This document shows positions 41,301-55,072 of a stretch of 64,000 nucleotides of DNA, in pieces. The position numbers were made by a program, and so were the translations under genes. A model generated the notes under the pieces. That model did no database searches, was not told the origin of the DNA, and worked only from the letters and a program-made list of their open reading frames with translations. The stretch is taken from NCBI GenBank assembly GCA_948470475.1, contig OX419346.1:5265995-5329994 (forward strand). The letters run 5' to 3'. The stretch comes from Galaxea fascicularis. Taxonomy: Eukaryota; Cnidaria; Anthozoa; Scleractinia; Euphylliidae. Every line of letters starts with the position of its first letter. Position 1 is the first letter of the stretch.

Positions 41301-41573
41301 GTTATAAATAGTTTCCAACGCAGCCCGCGTTCTTATGCCGTGTCCATATGTAAATCGACCGTTGTTACTTATTGGCTTTATTAGCCAGGAACGCAAATAT
41401 AATGAATTAAATAAATAAAGGCCTTTTAATGTCAACATAAGCTTCACGTGGCTCATTCGACAGAAACTAAGAGACCTCCACGCCAGGAAATCGAGCTCCA
41501 TTTGAAATAACATCTTCAGTTTACTGTTTGTGAGATCATTTGGTTTTTAAATATAACGCACTGAGTTTTTGAC

Positions 41574-41643
41574 ATGGGAGAAAAGTTAGAGAAGGAATTA
41601 CAGAATACTGAGAATGTTTCCCGAAAACGGCGAAAGCAAAAAT
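41574..41643 (+). CDS. Possible short first coding exon (weak)
   Basis: ATG in the context GACATGG opens 23 codons, MGEKLEKELQNTENVSRKRR and so on. It is highly charged and ends one base before a perfect donor GTAAGT. No partner exon was identified downstream, so this remains a guess based on start context, charge and donor. Confidence 0.2.
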
Positions 41644-41649
41644 GTAAGT

Positions 41650-44600
41650 TCAATGGTTTCTTCAGTTTAGCTTGTGTCTGAGCTAATAGCGGCTTATGTT
41701 ATCTACATTGTTCCTTGCACGAACCAGTCAAACCTACAAAGTATGCTTCTCTGTGTGTACGAAACTTATAGTTATCGAAGTTGGAATTCGTCAATGAATT
41801 TATTTCAGTTATTGGTAGCTATCTTTAATTATTATTTCCAAGCCATTATACCTGCTTGATCTGCCAGAGGCTTCGACAGAGGCCCATTGTTCCTGAAATA
41901 TAACACTAACAGCGGTGCTCCGAGCGACAACATCCGGTTTTCTTAAGGGGCATTCTTAAACGAGAGTGCTAGAGTTGTTTCACCATCACGAACCTTCATT
42001 GCCGTTTTTGACTGAAGATATAAATACAGTCAAACTGCGCGACTACAAAATAAGGTATGGGTCACGAGTTATCTGGAATGGAGTTGCAATGCCACGTGGG
42101 TGGATTCGTGTAGCGGCTAATTTTACGTAGGGTGGGTTGTTGTACTAGAAGGAGTGATGTATAACAGATTCCATGCTCCAAAATAATCAAACTGGAAGAA
42201 CGCAACTTACTAACTACGCGATATGTCATCGTGGTTTCGTAGCAGCTGTAGGTGCCCGTACTGTTAAAAGAAGGATGGCAGTGAAGGCCATCTGTGATTA
42301 AATACCATTCGTACTTTATTTTTTTCAAAAACGTACTTGTTCCAAAATGTACACTTGGGTTGAGAGGCTCTTAGAGAGGACGAGAAGTATGGTTTCTTAG
42401 CTAAGGGCAAGATGTAGCTCCGGGGGAGGGACCAGTTTTCACCGCAATTACTTGGAAATGGGTGAAAGTAGTAGAATCTCCCAAACTTACCTTCTTACGT
42501 ATCCGTTTTGAAATGTCCGGAATCAAAGCAAACGGACAAAATAAATAGAGAAACACTGCACGTGACAATTCTGGCTTTATTAAATGACTGGATTTACAAG
42601 CAGAGTTATGCAGCTCGCGCACACTGAAATTTCGCGCCATAATCATGAATGAGAATATTTAGCCAATTCTGGAGCCTTTGGCCTTTTGTTCCTTATGTTC
42701 TCTGTTCCCTGCAACAAAATATCTACCCGCTTCACCGATATAGCTCACGAAAAATCTGCGCTAGTAATCTTATAGACAACGTCAAGTTTTCAAGTTTTAA
42801 ATCTAACGCTGATCCGTGAACGTCTTCTTGAAGCCTTTGCAAATGATTCATGTCCCGTGACCATTAAATTTAAAGGCCTATTTCCAACCTTGATGCAAAG
42901 CGGTCGCTTTTTTTCGTTTCGAAATCGCGTTATTGTTAAATGACGCCTCTGATTGGTCAATTATTTTGATCGGGCTTTTGATCTGGTTCATCGCGCCGAT
43001 TCGTCGATTGCGCGGTTTCGCAAATAGTAGAAGACTGCAAATTTCTTCGTTGAAACCGGGAACAATCCATTGACGGTTTTAAAATTAAAACCACAAAATA
43101 ATGAACAATCAGTTAGTATGTGTAATCAAATGGCGACGAGTGAAATTAGGGAATAATTTCATGCGCTTAAAGGCTCGGGAAATTATTAGAATTTGGACAA
43201 AACGCAAGTAAAATAATTCCCTAATTTCACTAGTATAATATTTGATTATCTTTTAATATCATGGGTGACTAATTACGCTCACAATCGTGGGTTTTCGACT
43301 TGTTTGTTGTATCGAGAAATCCACGCATTGAGATGTTTAAAGCATACTTTTGGCTAAAGTTCACAATTTTTGAATTTTTCGACAAAAAATCCTTCTTGCT
43401 GTTTACAAAATGTTTCAAAGTTGAGTCAACTGTCAAATCTTCGTTACATGGTTCGCTATAATTCGTCATGAATGAACTAAAAACGGCGTCCCTGTAAAAT
43501 GCGCCTAAAGTCCGATCGCGACCATTGTGTGTTTCTCTTCGTTTTAACACGTTTTGGAGAATAAATTGTCGCTAAACGTTTATTACATGGCCAAAGAAAA
43601 CTAGGTTAGATGAGATTCAAGCGAAAATGTACAAAGTTAAAACTTTAAGAGCTCGTAAGCACATCCATAACATCTTTGAACCTGGAGCGCCATCTTGACA
43701 CAAAACGTTGCCATGGCAATTTTGTAACTTTACACGTGAATCATAAATTAACTCTGGAATTTCGCGCCAAAATTAAGGAATAATTTGTCACCTATGACAT
43801 TATTGATAAAATTCGAGCTGATAATGTGCCGAGGATGGTGCCAAAATTTTGTGGTACGTAATTGATGGTATTTGTAGTAAGGAATATACTCATACGTTAT
43901 CATTCATCTGTCCTGTCCTTTCGCATTAAACTGTGTTCAAAACCAAGTCAGCAGTGAAGTCAGACTAAAAACACTGAACATTTGACCAAAGCAGACACGT
44001 ATAATTTAGTCGCCATCAAATCGCAGCAAGTCGGCTCCAACAAGCTCAGAAACTTCTTGAAAGCTCCGAGGTTAAGAAGACCGAGGTGAAAAGCACCAAA
44101 CATGAACAACGAGGCTCTGTAGGTTCTCCTTGAACCTCACTATATGATATAAACCACGCCGGCTGCGAAGTGACCGCTACTGTGCCACACCGACGCTTCT
44201 GACTTTAAACGGGCCAAACTTTACAAACAAATACAAATTGTTCCCAAAATAAAAAAAAATAATAAGGAAATAAACAGAGAAGATAAATACGGCCATTGAT
44301 TTGGAGATTTGTTCACGATTGGCCGTTCACGATGCGATTAAACAAGGGCTTCAAATTATATCAAGAATCAGCGGTTGCGGCGCGCGATGCATCAAAGTTG
44401 GAAATGGGCCTTAAATAACGCCTCTATCATTGAAAAGGACAATCATCGCATAAGAGTGTTTTTGGAATCTTGGCACACTATGACTATCCCCAAATGCTCC
44501 TCCGTCTTACTATTGTCTATTCACAGGACAATACAAAAAACTTATTACCAAGAATTGCTTTCAAGAACTTTGTTTCCATAATTCGATTGTTTTGCGTTAT

Positions 44601-45136
44601 TTTAATTACTTTATGAGAATTCCAAGCTTCTCTTTCTTCATTCCACCTGTTGAAGGCTGCAGTTTAGGCAGTCGACCAGAGTACGTTTTTAAGGTTACCA
44701 CGATCCGACTTTCGTTGATCCCGACCGGGTTTTGCCAGTCCCATCCGATCCGATCCGGTCAGATCCTGGTTTTGTCAACCCCCTATATAATTCACTCAGT
44801 TAAAAATTAGCACTTATTTTTCTTGCTCGTTGTACTGCGAGCTCCGTGCTGATATTGGCTAATATCGGGTGAAATTTTTGAGATTGCGAGATTCAAATTA
44901 TAAACATTGGCGACTTCGAGACAGTTCAATGTGTAGCCAGCCCGAGACTCCGAGACTCTTGATTAGAATCCCGAGATTTTGCCCACTTCTTCAACAGTTA
45001 GATTTTGCTAGTGTTGTATTGTGTTGTGTTGTAAATTATGTTAGCTGCTTCAATCGCACATCCAGAACTAAGAAAGTGTACAATGCCTGTCTTCGCTGCA
45101 TTCTGATGAACCAAATTTCAGTTTTACCATGCACGC
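41650..45136. other. Intergenic DNA with a foldback repeat
   Basis: No recognisable gene. At 43140-43230 GTGAAATTAGGGAATAATTT is mirrored by its complement (AAATAATTCCCTAATTTCAC), a MITE-like structure. A minus-strand frame at 43269-43550 (93 codons) beside it is unidentified and may belong to the same repeat. Confidence 0.4.
43140..43230. repeat. MITE-like inverted repeat of about 90 bp
   Basis: The arms are GTGAAATTAGGGAATAATTT and its near-perfect complement, with about 45 bases between. No clear target duplication was found. A related 'aattaaggaataatttgtcac' sequence occurs at about 43765. Confidence 0.55.
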
Positions 45137-45802
45137 ACTATGAGTTCATATCAAAAGATTGACATTAAGTTTGAATTCCTAAATGTCAGAGGCCTAAATG
45201 AGGCGATCAAACGCCGTGCCATACCCCGTTGGCTGCATAACCATAACCATCATTTTTCTCTATTACAAGAAACATACAGCTCGAAAGAGTGCGCTAATAT
45301 TTGGGAAGCTGAATGGGGTGTGGAAGGGCATTCTACAGCTACGGTAAAAGGCAGAGCAAGGGTGTCATGATCCTTATCAACGACCCTTATATTATATATT
45401 TCAAAGTTGAAAAAATTGTGACCGACAAAAACGGTAGATATATTATTTTACACTTAAGCATGGATGGGAGACTTGTCGTGCTTGGTAATATTTATTCCCC
45501 AAATGACATCTATCAACAAATTGCTTTTCTGAAGATTTACAAGTGTGGCTACAAGGCTCTTCGCACGAGGCTGTGATAGTAGATGGCGATTTTAATTGGG
45601 CTTTATCTCCAAAGGATAAAAAAAGATGGTGGCCCGACATCCAGGAAGGCCTTCATAATTAAGGAGATTGAGAGTCTAGCTCACATTAACAATTTAAAAT
45701 ACATCTGGCGTAGTTTCAACCCTCAAGCAGAGCGCTTTACGTGGACAAATAAGTCTTTAAAGTCCAATTCCGGCTCGATTACTTTGTAATCTCGAAATAT
45801 CA

Positions 45803-46093
45803 AGGACGATTTACACGGTACGATTTTCGCTTACGACTGTCGCATGCAACTTCTGTAGCGCTCGCTGCTCGCGCCATGCAAAAAATCGTATACGACACTT
45901 GTCATTCAATATTACCTATACCTACGACGGTCGTATGGTTTTAAAACATGATTCCAAATTTTACGACAAATTTTAGGCCGCGTACGTCTGTCGTAGAGAA
46001 TTTGTAGGAGCATTCACACGGCGCAACTTTGTTCTACTTTATGTCGCATGCAACAAGACGCGCGACAAACCGTACCGTGTAAATCGGCCCTTA
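45803..46093. mobile_element. MITE with CGATTTACACGGTACG termini
   Basis: The left end AAGGACGATTTACACGGTACG is the near-inverse of the right end (CGTACCGTGTAAATCGGCCCTT). The internal part has further CGTCGTA-type inverted motifs. It splits the LINE between the end of the endonuclease and the following linker. The flanks share a weak 8-9 base similarity (gaaatatc / gtaacatc), so a Mutator-like or hAT-like duplication is possible but eroded. Confidence 0.7.
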
Positions 46094-46423
46094 GTAACAT
46101 CTTGTAAAATCGTGCATCCTCCAGAAACGGACCACTCCGCAACCCAAAGGCACTGGCATTTGGCTGCTGGGATCTTAAATATGTAGATAAGCTTCGCGAG
46201 AATATGGCCTCATATAAAGAAAAGTATGCGAACATTGTTGATTTGGGTTTAAAGTGGGACCTTAGAAAAATGGAAATCCGTGGTTTTACTATCAAATTTT
46301 CCAAATTGAAAGCAAAGAAATGAGAATCGGAAGAGCTATTGCCCCAAAATAAAGTCAATGAACTGCAGAAAGCAGAAAAGAATCCTAACGATAAAAGAGT
46401 AGTAACTGATGAACTCTTCACTA

Positions 46424-46827
46424 TACTCTGCGAGCAGAGGTTCTTCGATCTTCCTAGAAAAGTCGGGAAGAGGAAGAGACCTCTGCTAGCCGGCTCGACT
46501 TTTCCTGTTGAGCATGCGTTAAGTAAAATGTAACCAAAGCTTTTTTAGCCTCGCTTACATTAATTTGAGAGAGCTACGGCAGCCGAGGCAGCCGCCATTT
46601 TGTGAATTCACCAGCGTAAACAATATACCGCGGGCATATATTAAGTCAGCAATTCCATCAAGGAGTATGCGCACTGCGGTAAAACGGTAAAAACTGCTTT
46701 TAAACCGGACTGACTCATCCATTTCGGTGGATGAGCGGCAAATCAAAGAAAGTCGAGCCGGCTAGCAGAGGTCTCTTCCGCTTCCCGACTTTTCTAGGAA
46801 GATCGAAGGACCTCTGCTCGCAGGGTA
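46424..46827. mobile_element. Long-TIR foldback element with 9-bp target duplication
   Basis: This 404-bp element starts TACTCTGCGAGCAGAGG. Its terminal inverted repeats are about 80 bp and include CGATCTTCCTAGAAAAGTCG and GCTAGCCGGCTCGACTTT. TCTTCACTA is present exactly on both sides (46415-46423 and 46828-46836). A 9-bp duplication with long inverted repeats is typical of Mutator-like elements. No transposase is encoded. Confidence 0.88.
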
Positions 46828-49429
46828 TCTTCACTACCAATTTACAATTGAAAAACATCATGCGCAAAACACAAAGGGAACGATTCTCAGGAGTAAAGCA
46901 CGTTGGCATGAACAAGGCGAGCGTAACACAAAATATTTCTTAATTCTTGAAGAGAAACCATAGGCGGAAAACAGTGACAAAATTAAAACTCGGCTATAAC
47001 AAATATACTTTCGATCAATTTGAGATATTGCGGGAGGAAAAGCGTTTCTACGAAGCCCTTTATTGCTCTCGAAATGTCAAAGACTCCAATGTGTTGGAAA
47101 CCTCATTGTTTAACACCGAAAATGTATCGCCTCTTACACAGCGTGACGATTTACTTTCCTGAGAAGGCCTCATGACGGAAGAGGAATGCTTTGCTGCTCT
47201 TAAAGAATTCAAAAACGCAAAAGGCTAGGTACTGACGGCTTTTCCTCGGAATTTTATAATTTTTTTGGATAGAGCTCGGTATTGAAATGGCGTCCAGTTT
47301 TAATTACGAGTTCCGTACAAGCTCACTTTCTATCATCTAGATGTACGGAACCATATCACTTATTCCCAAAAACAGATAAGGATACGACTTTACTAGATAA
47401 CCTAAGACCAATGTCATTGCCAAATGTGAATTATAAGATTTTGACCAAGACAATTGCAAGAAGATTGGAAGAAGTACTTCCCAAAATCATAAACCTCGAT
47501 CAAACGGGTTATGTCGGCAAACGCCGTTTCATAGGTGAAAGCGTCAGACTAATACAGGACGTCATGTTCTACACAGATCACATGCAGGAACCGGGCACTG
47601 CCTTGTTACTAGATTAAAAAAAAAAAGCGTTTTACACAATAGAATGGAAGTACCTTAAAGCAGCTTTGCAAATTTTCAATGTTGGACCTGACCTATTAAA
47701 TTGTTTTGACACAATATACAACCAGGTGTCTAGCTGCGTCGTGAGTAACGGCCGCCTGCGTCCGACTTCTTCACCCTTCATCGAGGCGTTAGGCAAGGAT
47801 GTCCGCTTTCAGGTCTTCTGTTTGCCATTGGGATTGAACTGTTTGCAATGGCTTTAAAAAATGATAACTCCATAAAGGGTGTCATGGTTGGCATGAAAGA
47901 AGTAAAAATTACCTCGTATGCCGATGACACAACTATCTTCGTTCGTAATGAGGAATCCGTCCCTTGATAACTGAAACTTCTGGAAGATTTCAAATCAATT
48001 TGCCTTGAAATCACTACCACTAAAACAGAAGCGATGTGGCTTGGCTCGTGGAAAACACGCTTAGATAAACCTTATAATTTCAAGTGGCAACAAGAACCTG
48101 TTCGTTCTTTGGGAATATACTTCTCTTACAATTTAGAGCAAGCTAATATCCGAAATTTTGAAGACAGGGTGACAGCGTTGGGAAAAACCCCCAATGGGTG
48201 GACAAGACGGAAACTCACTTTAATCGGACGAATTAATATCATGAAGACTCTAGGCATGTCAAAGCTTATTTACAGTACTTCTGTGCTAACCACTCCGGCG
48301 AACCTGGCAGAAAAAATCAATAAATTTACTTTTAGTTTTACCTAGGAAGGCAAAGCGCCCAAAATCATCATTGCCAATAAATTTAAAAAGATCAAAATTA
48401 TCATTGCCAATAAAAAACAAGGTGGCTTAAGCATGCTTGACTTTGCAATTTTCGACAAAGCACTAAAAATATCTTGGGTCTAAAGAATAAGAAACCTATC
48501 TAAATAATTCCAGAACAAATGCTAAGCAAATACGGCGGGCTTTCATTTCTTATTAGTTGTAATTACCACACTAATCAACTTGACCTGAATAATCTCCCCA
48601 ATTTTTACCACAGTGTCCTTAGCAGTTGGCAAAGTTATAAGTTTTTGGTACCCAGGATGATGCAGCAGCGAAAAACCACGGGTAAATTATCTGTAACAAC
48701 CTCAACATGTTGGCTGACAACAAACCTATTTCTTACGGCTCTTGGTTTAGAAAAGGCATCGTTGAAATCAGAGACTTGCTCATCGACGAACTGATTTTCA
48801 CTCCCTAGCTAGTTTAAAGCAAAAATTTGGCATAGACATGCCGTTCACCTTATACTACGGCCTTCTCAAGGGAATCCGCTCTTTTATCATTCAGTGATAC
48901 CAAGGCAAAACACCGTGCTCCCAACAAAAGTCGAATCGCTTACTCCACCTTGTTCGAACAGTTACTCTACATCTACAGCTGAGGGTAGGATCCTAAACTA
49001 TGGCTTCACAAAAGAAGACATCCACAGGGTCTATTTACTACTTTAATGAGCTTTTCAGTTCAAAATAATTCATAACATCTTACCTACGCGAGTCACTTTG
49101 TTGCGCGCTGCCCTTGACGAAAGCGATATTTGCCCTTTTTGTGATACTGAGACTTTGTTTGTAGTATTTCATCTTATCCGAGAGTGTAATTCTGTACGGC
49201 TGGTATCAGAGAACACCAAAAAGTGATATGCTAAATCGCATACTTTTGATCGCCAAATACCACATTTTTGTAACTAGTGTTTGCAGCGGAAAAATTGACT
49301 TTTAGCACTTTCTATCACGTCTGAGGAGTAAAGCGAAAGTTTTATATGAGATAGCAGTTGCAAATAATAATCTTGAGGAATTTTTAGCTGAGTGGGGGCC
49401 CGTAATGTAATTTTTTTTCACACGTATTT

Positions 49430-52400
49430 GCAGCTGAGCGCCCTGCTTTTCCTTATATTCAGCATTAATCGTCACCCTTTCCTACCACATTATCTATTTA
49501 TTCAGTTAGTTACTTTATTTTTACTGGTATGTTCGTGCAAAAGACTGTGTTAAAGTTGTAACCAGTTATTTAGTTCGGTGGGTATTGATGCCATTGACTT
49601 GTGTTAGTATACAACTTGTATTGTATAATAAGAATTGTTATGCACGCACGTACGCGTACTGTAATTTATTCTAAACTGATTTCAGTCTTGTATAGTTAGT
49701 TTCCTTCTTATGTGTGTGTGACATTGTATTGTATTAGTATTTTGTTGTATGGTGTAACACAAAATACTTCCCAAAAAAAAGTACAGAGAGTCGAAAAGAA
49801 AACGCGAAAACCCGTTTTCTCGGTCGCGTGTATATATAATTTTTATATTCGAACTGTTATAGTCAAGCGTATTACATCTTTTTATTTTTTTTCTGCACAT
49901 AAAAAAAATATCGGTTGTTGCCTTGTGTCTGACCAGGTCACGGAAGACGTATGAAAAAAAAAAACTAGGAAACGTCTGCTAACAATAACGAGTTGTTTTC
50001 CTTTTTTCTGGGTTTGTGTGTTTGTATAATCAAGTACTTCCTTTTCATTTCTTTTTATTGCTTACTTATGGTGCATACACAATGAGAAAATACATATGTA
50101 AATATATCCAGGAAACGAAATATTGTCAAACTTTATTAATACTCCATCCAAAGAAACTATTAAGCACACAAAATGAGAGTTCCTGTCTTCTAAAGGCTCT
50201 TCTCACGATAAATATTCAAAGGCGGGCAGAAGTAGCAAACAATTTATACGCCACGTAATAAAACAAAATTCACATTAGTAAGCGAATATACCTGGCATTT
50301 CCTTTGGAGAGTGTTTTCCTTTTCTGCTCCAAACGTTTTACGATTAAACTCGGTTCAGGACCATTGATAGTTCAATCCACATTTTATTTTTCATAAAATT
50401 CTATTTTATAAAGACATCCATTTCGTGTCATGCACCTACCACGATCTAACTGACTTCCCATTTGACGCTTACATTATTCCAACTATTACTCCGGAAACTT
50501 ACGATTGTAAAAAGTGTCTCGTATGCTTCATTACAATTTCTGAACAGTATGTTCCACATTACAAACATCGGATCAGTGAGGCAATCTCGAAAGTGTTCAA
50601 CAAGGTATGAATTCTAAAAATAATCAATTTCTTAAAATAAAACAGAAATTCAGTATCGTAACATAAATACAGAACTGAAATTTCTTCTAAGTTTTAAGTT
50701 TGTAAAACCTCGCCAAAAAGGCAATGACACTGTGCTTCAGTTAAGATTCAATAATTAGAATGTTGTTTTCTAAACTATTCATGTTGACTTCAATTTACGT
50801 TGACTTGTTCTTAAAAACGTCAAAATGTCCTGGCTCGCCCACCTGTCTATAAAATGGTTTTGAAAAAACTACATTTAAGTACAACGATGAATTTTCTTTT
50901 TGCGGCTGACTAAGGTACATAAATTAGACCTAGTTTGGCATTAATTAAATGGTAAAACCATTCATTTCGTGCATAGATTAATGAATTGTCGGGTGAACGA
51001 ATAAATAATTATTTTCACTTCTACCGCAAAAAAGGCATTGAAGACATTCACTTGCATATTAGTTTTACCTCTTTCTGTCTCTCATACAAAATTTCTATTC
51101 TGAGGAAATGAAATTTATCGAATCGCAACGAAAGGTGTCTTTACTGAATGCTCCTTCCGGTTAAGGGAAGAAGAAATTAATTACTACATCAACTGACGTA
51201 ATCAACCATTCTTCACAAGCATGGCTTTTGATTGGTTGAGTGGATAAAAGAAACAGACACATAAAAGGAACCGACACAGCTTGAGGAAGAAGATTTCCTT
51301 TCCCCAAAATTAATGTAAAGAAGAAGAAGCTTCGATAAAATTCAGTAAGTAAATGACTTTTTCTTGTTTAAGTGCCGCACGGGTAGGGTACATTGAAAAA
51401 TATTTTCTCCCGTGACACCGAAAATGAACAAACCAGACGGCGAACACAACTGTATAAAAAAGTAGAGAAAAGCGAGTGTCAATGAATCAAGACTAAGCAA
51501 ACCCAGAATTCGGTCGCCACTTCAGGTCATCGATAGATGTGAATACCGGAAAAAACGTGTAGATATCTGGCAAGTATTCCCATCAAGAGAGGGATGTTAT
51601 GCGATTGTTGTTTTACCATTTATGTCTGCCCAAGGTATAAGCTTCAAAATTAAGTCCCTTTATCCAAGTGCCTCTGTGATGTCATGTTACGTTGTCTTAC
51701 ATTCAGTCTGTTGTTTAAAAGAGTAAGAGCACACCTTCTTTGTCTCACTCAACTGATTATGGAGAAACAAAGACTTAATGAAAATTACAGTGTGTTAATT
51801 TTGAATAAGTGCACCTTTAGTTTGCCAATAATAAATTCATATCAGTTCCCTCTATTCACTCTTTTACTTTATATGTTTTTTTCTGATTTAATTATCCCGA
51901 TTTGGTGGAAAAGGAGGTTCGAGTTATGACCTCAGCTTTTGAAAACATTATTGGGGTGTTTTACCCCAAATGATGTTTTCAAGAATAGAATGTCTTCTTC
52001 AAACTGCTGTTTATATTAACTATTCCTTTAATTTTTCAACACCTTATTCGCTTTTCAGCCATACTACTTCGAAAGGTGTTGACGCAAACCTCTCAAAAAC
52101 GTTCAGTGGTTAAAATTTAAGTGCTTCGGTAAGTTTCGGTTGTCCGACCAAGATGAAAGTACAATAATCTCAAAATAGTCATGCGGGACTGCAGGATTAA
52201 GTTCTCGCTGACACGAATGAAAGTGGTACATCAGCTTTTCCATGGATATTGGAAAGCAATGCAAACAAACAAATAAAATGCGGAAGAAAGGTTGAAAAAA
52301 AAACTTATCATGTTATTAAAGATGAGCGAACCAACGAATATTTTTAACACAAGGCTTTACAAAAAAACAGTGTCCTTTTACATCGATAAAAATATTGCGT

Positions 52401-54700
52401 CTATATTGCGTTTCGGTATCGAAGTTTTCTATTGCTTGTATTTACGAAATGTTATCGTGAGATGCCCAACCGCTGGAAACTAGTTACCACTGTATTTTTT
52501 TAGAAAACAAAATCGGACACGAAAGCCGTGAGGGTCTCAGTTAACGCATTTCACTAACATAAAACTAAGACCGCGGTCTAAACCTTAAGCAAAACTTCAC
52601 AGAATTTTACAGATTTGCACTTTTAATTTATGGTACCCAAACGGTTTCATTACGCCCTGTTAAAGAAACGGTCTCCTTTGAGGTATCATTGCTCGTTAAC
52701 ATTTAACAAACCGCAGTGATCGGCAGTCAAATACCTCGATTTGACGACAAATTCTAATCATATGGTTGTAGCTTCCAGTCGTTTAAAACTCACCGCGCAC
52801 TGGCTTTGTTTTTGATATTCAATTGGACAATTGCTCTAAGAAATGAACAAAGCAGAGAAATAAACGAATACCCCTTAATCCGTTTTGGTGTTGATTCGAG
52901 CCAACAAATTTTCGGTCTAACACTGAATCAAGTTATGCAAATATTGTTTGTTAATTTCATGGCTGATCTTCTTAGACAATTCCAATTCAAATATGTTGCG
53001 TCAGTGGACTTTTCGTTTCTAAAAGAGATACCCACAAACGCAAAAATAATCGGAAGACTGGAATTAAATGCGAGTTCAGAGGAAGATTTGACTCGGGAAC
53101 TTGAACATCCGACTGAAGTGCGACAGTTAATTTAAATGCCACATTGTGGGCTGAATCTAATTTCAAATTTTTTTCTACATGACATGTTACTTGCACGACA
53201 AGACTGGAAATGGATTCGGCACATGTAAAAATGCTACGCTTAATCTTATCACTGAGCTACCTCTGCTACTCTAATTTGTTTGATCGTTTATTTACTTCTT
53301 GCACTCTAAAACACAGCAATAACGAGCTAATGCAGGTCTGCGATTTCCAGCAGGGTGAAGTCGGTTAACCAAAAATGGCTGCCTGACCTAATTGTACATC
53401 CAATTGCTTCTTGCATTTGCATAGCTTAATTGAGGCCCGTTTCAAGCCGACGAAAAGAAACACCTCTAATTTGCTGATTGTACACATTGAGGAAATGCCC
53501 ACCACCGCACAAATTTTTAACATCATCCGCTTATTAGGCAATATTTGACCCGCCACTCATGACATTATCAGTTGGAAATTTACCTCCAAATAGATGAATG
53601 GTAGTCCAAAGAATTTTCTTTGTAAAGAAAACATAGTTCTTCAAAGACCCATCTTAGGCAATTAAGTGGGGCCATTGCCGAGAAAAGAGCATGCAATATA
53701 GACACAAAAAAAAAGAATTGATTAACTTTCCCCTGAGCTCCTAGAAAATATATTCATAGCGGCAAATCTACATTCATACTACGATAAAAGCGTTGCCACA
53801 GCTGCGCTTCAAGGTAATTCGACAAATTATGTTTTCCAGTCATTTCCACTTTACTAACATAATTTAAAGAAAAGTTTACGTGTACGAGCCTATGCTTCTT
53901 TACTGCTGCAATATAAGGATACTGTTGATAGAGCAAATTTCTAACTACATTCAAATCCAATGTATTCCAATTAAGACCGCAAGCAGTCTCTCCTTTGCTC
54001 TAAAGTCTGTAGTTTTGCTCATAACTGGCGCCCACGAAACTATCGGCTTGCGGATTCGCCCTCGCATATCGCGTTCGTTCGACCCGAGTTCGCAGTCTAA
54101 TTCCAATTTTGCTTAATTTTCAACTCCCCCAACCAATTATTATTCCTTCGTTCAAAACAATCCAATCCAATCCAAACATTTACTGTAGCAAAGACTCTAA
54201 CCTAATGGAGCCATTTTTCGATTGATAATCGAGGCAGGATTTTGGAGAAAAGTACTGAAAGGTACGGAAAACAAGGCTTTTAACCGGAATACCCCCTTTC
54301 AACATTAGTCAGCGACATAACACGCTAAACAAATAAAAGCTATTTCGCAGTTCCGTCATGTAGCTCTGATAACTTTGTGTTAAAAAGTTGATTGAATATT
54401 TTGAGGCTTTGAAATATTGTTTGAGGCATGACTATAAGAAATAAACACATTCTGTAACGCCAAAGTTTGACAACTGAAGAAAATCAAATGAAAGTTACTA
54501 AGCAATGATTACCTTTTCTTTGTTTTTTTTTCGTTTGTTTTGCTGTTGTTTTTGTAGTTTAAAATCTATGACTTAACCTGTGTATGAGACGATGTACATT
54601 CAGATCAGCGAGGCTCTTGACCCGTAGTTTCCTCTACCACTATGCAGCATAAAAAAGAGAAAAAAAAGACAAGTGTATTGTTGAGTAATATAATCACACG
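49430..54700. other. AT-rich intergenic DNA
   Basis: No domain was recognised with confidence. The longest frame with a hint of meaning is at 52806-53135 and is listed separately. A palindromic 'acttccttttcatttctttttattg' type low-complexity stretch and short AT repeats occur. I see no tRNA, rRNA or recognisable exon. Confidence 0.35.
52806..53135 (+). other. Possible decayed BEL/Pao-type reverse transcriptase piece
   Basis: The 109-codon frame contains 'YPLIRFGVDSSQQIFGLTLN' followed by 'FVNFMADLLRQF'. This is reminiscent of the 'FGV-SSPF-L--T' segment just before the catalytic YVDD box in BEL/Pao retrotransposons. No YVDD is present where expected ('KYVASVDFSFL'). The similarity is short and recalled from motif memory, so this could be chance. 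Confidence 0.3.
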
Positions 54701-54769
54701 GGAACTTTCAAGAACACGAAAGAAATGCTTTCTCGAGTGTCCATAAATATCGCCAAGTGTGTTTTTTTG

Positions 54770-55019
54770 TTTATTTCGTTTATTTCGTTTATAAAATGTC
54801 CGAGAGATTTACATACCAGACGCCAGTTCAGACGCCGCTCGTTTTATGTGCCGAACCAAACTGAATTAGGTTCGACTTTGGAGCGACAGCTGATTCAGAC
54901 GTGCGTCGAACCTGATATGTATTTTATATACGGAGAATGCATTATACATTTATACACTGTCATAATTAATTTATTTGGTTCGGCACATGAGAAGAGCGCT
55001 GAATGAATCAGTTACCGCC

Positions 55020-55072
<53 letters not shown>

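Larger units (their letters stand above)
45137..49420 (+). pseudogene. L1/Tx1-like LINE ORF2 remnant with nested DNA elements
   Basis: In order: APE-type endonuclease start ('FEFLNVRGLNEAIKRRAI', 'LLQETYSSKE', 'LVVLGNIYSPND', about 45160-45790); reverse transcriptase with 'LRPMSLPNVNYKILTKTIA' and 'DQTGYVGKRRFIGESVRLIQ' (47380-47620); YADD box (47917-47928); thumb region with 'RSLGIYFSY' and 'RRKLTLIGRINIMKTLG' (48030-48340); and a 3' Cys-type motif 'ICPFCDTETLFVVFH' (about 49120-49170). Many stops and frameshifts make it inactive. Two foldback DNA elements interrupt it (45803-46093 and 46424-46827). Such LINEs copy themselves by target-primed reverse transcription. Confidence 0.9.
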
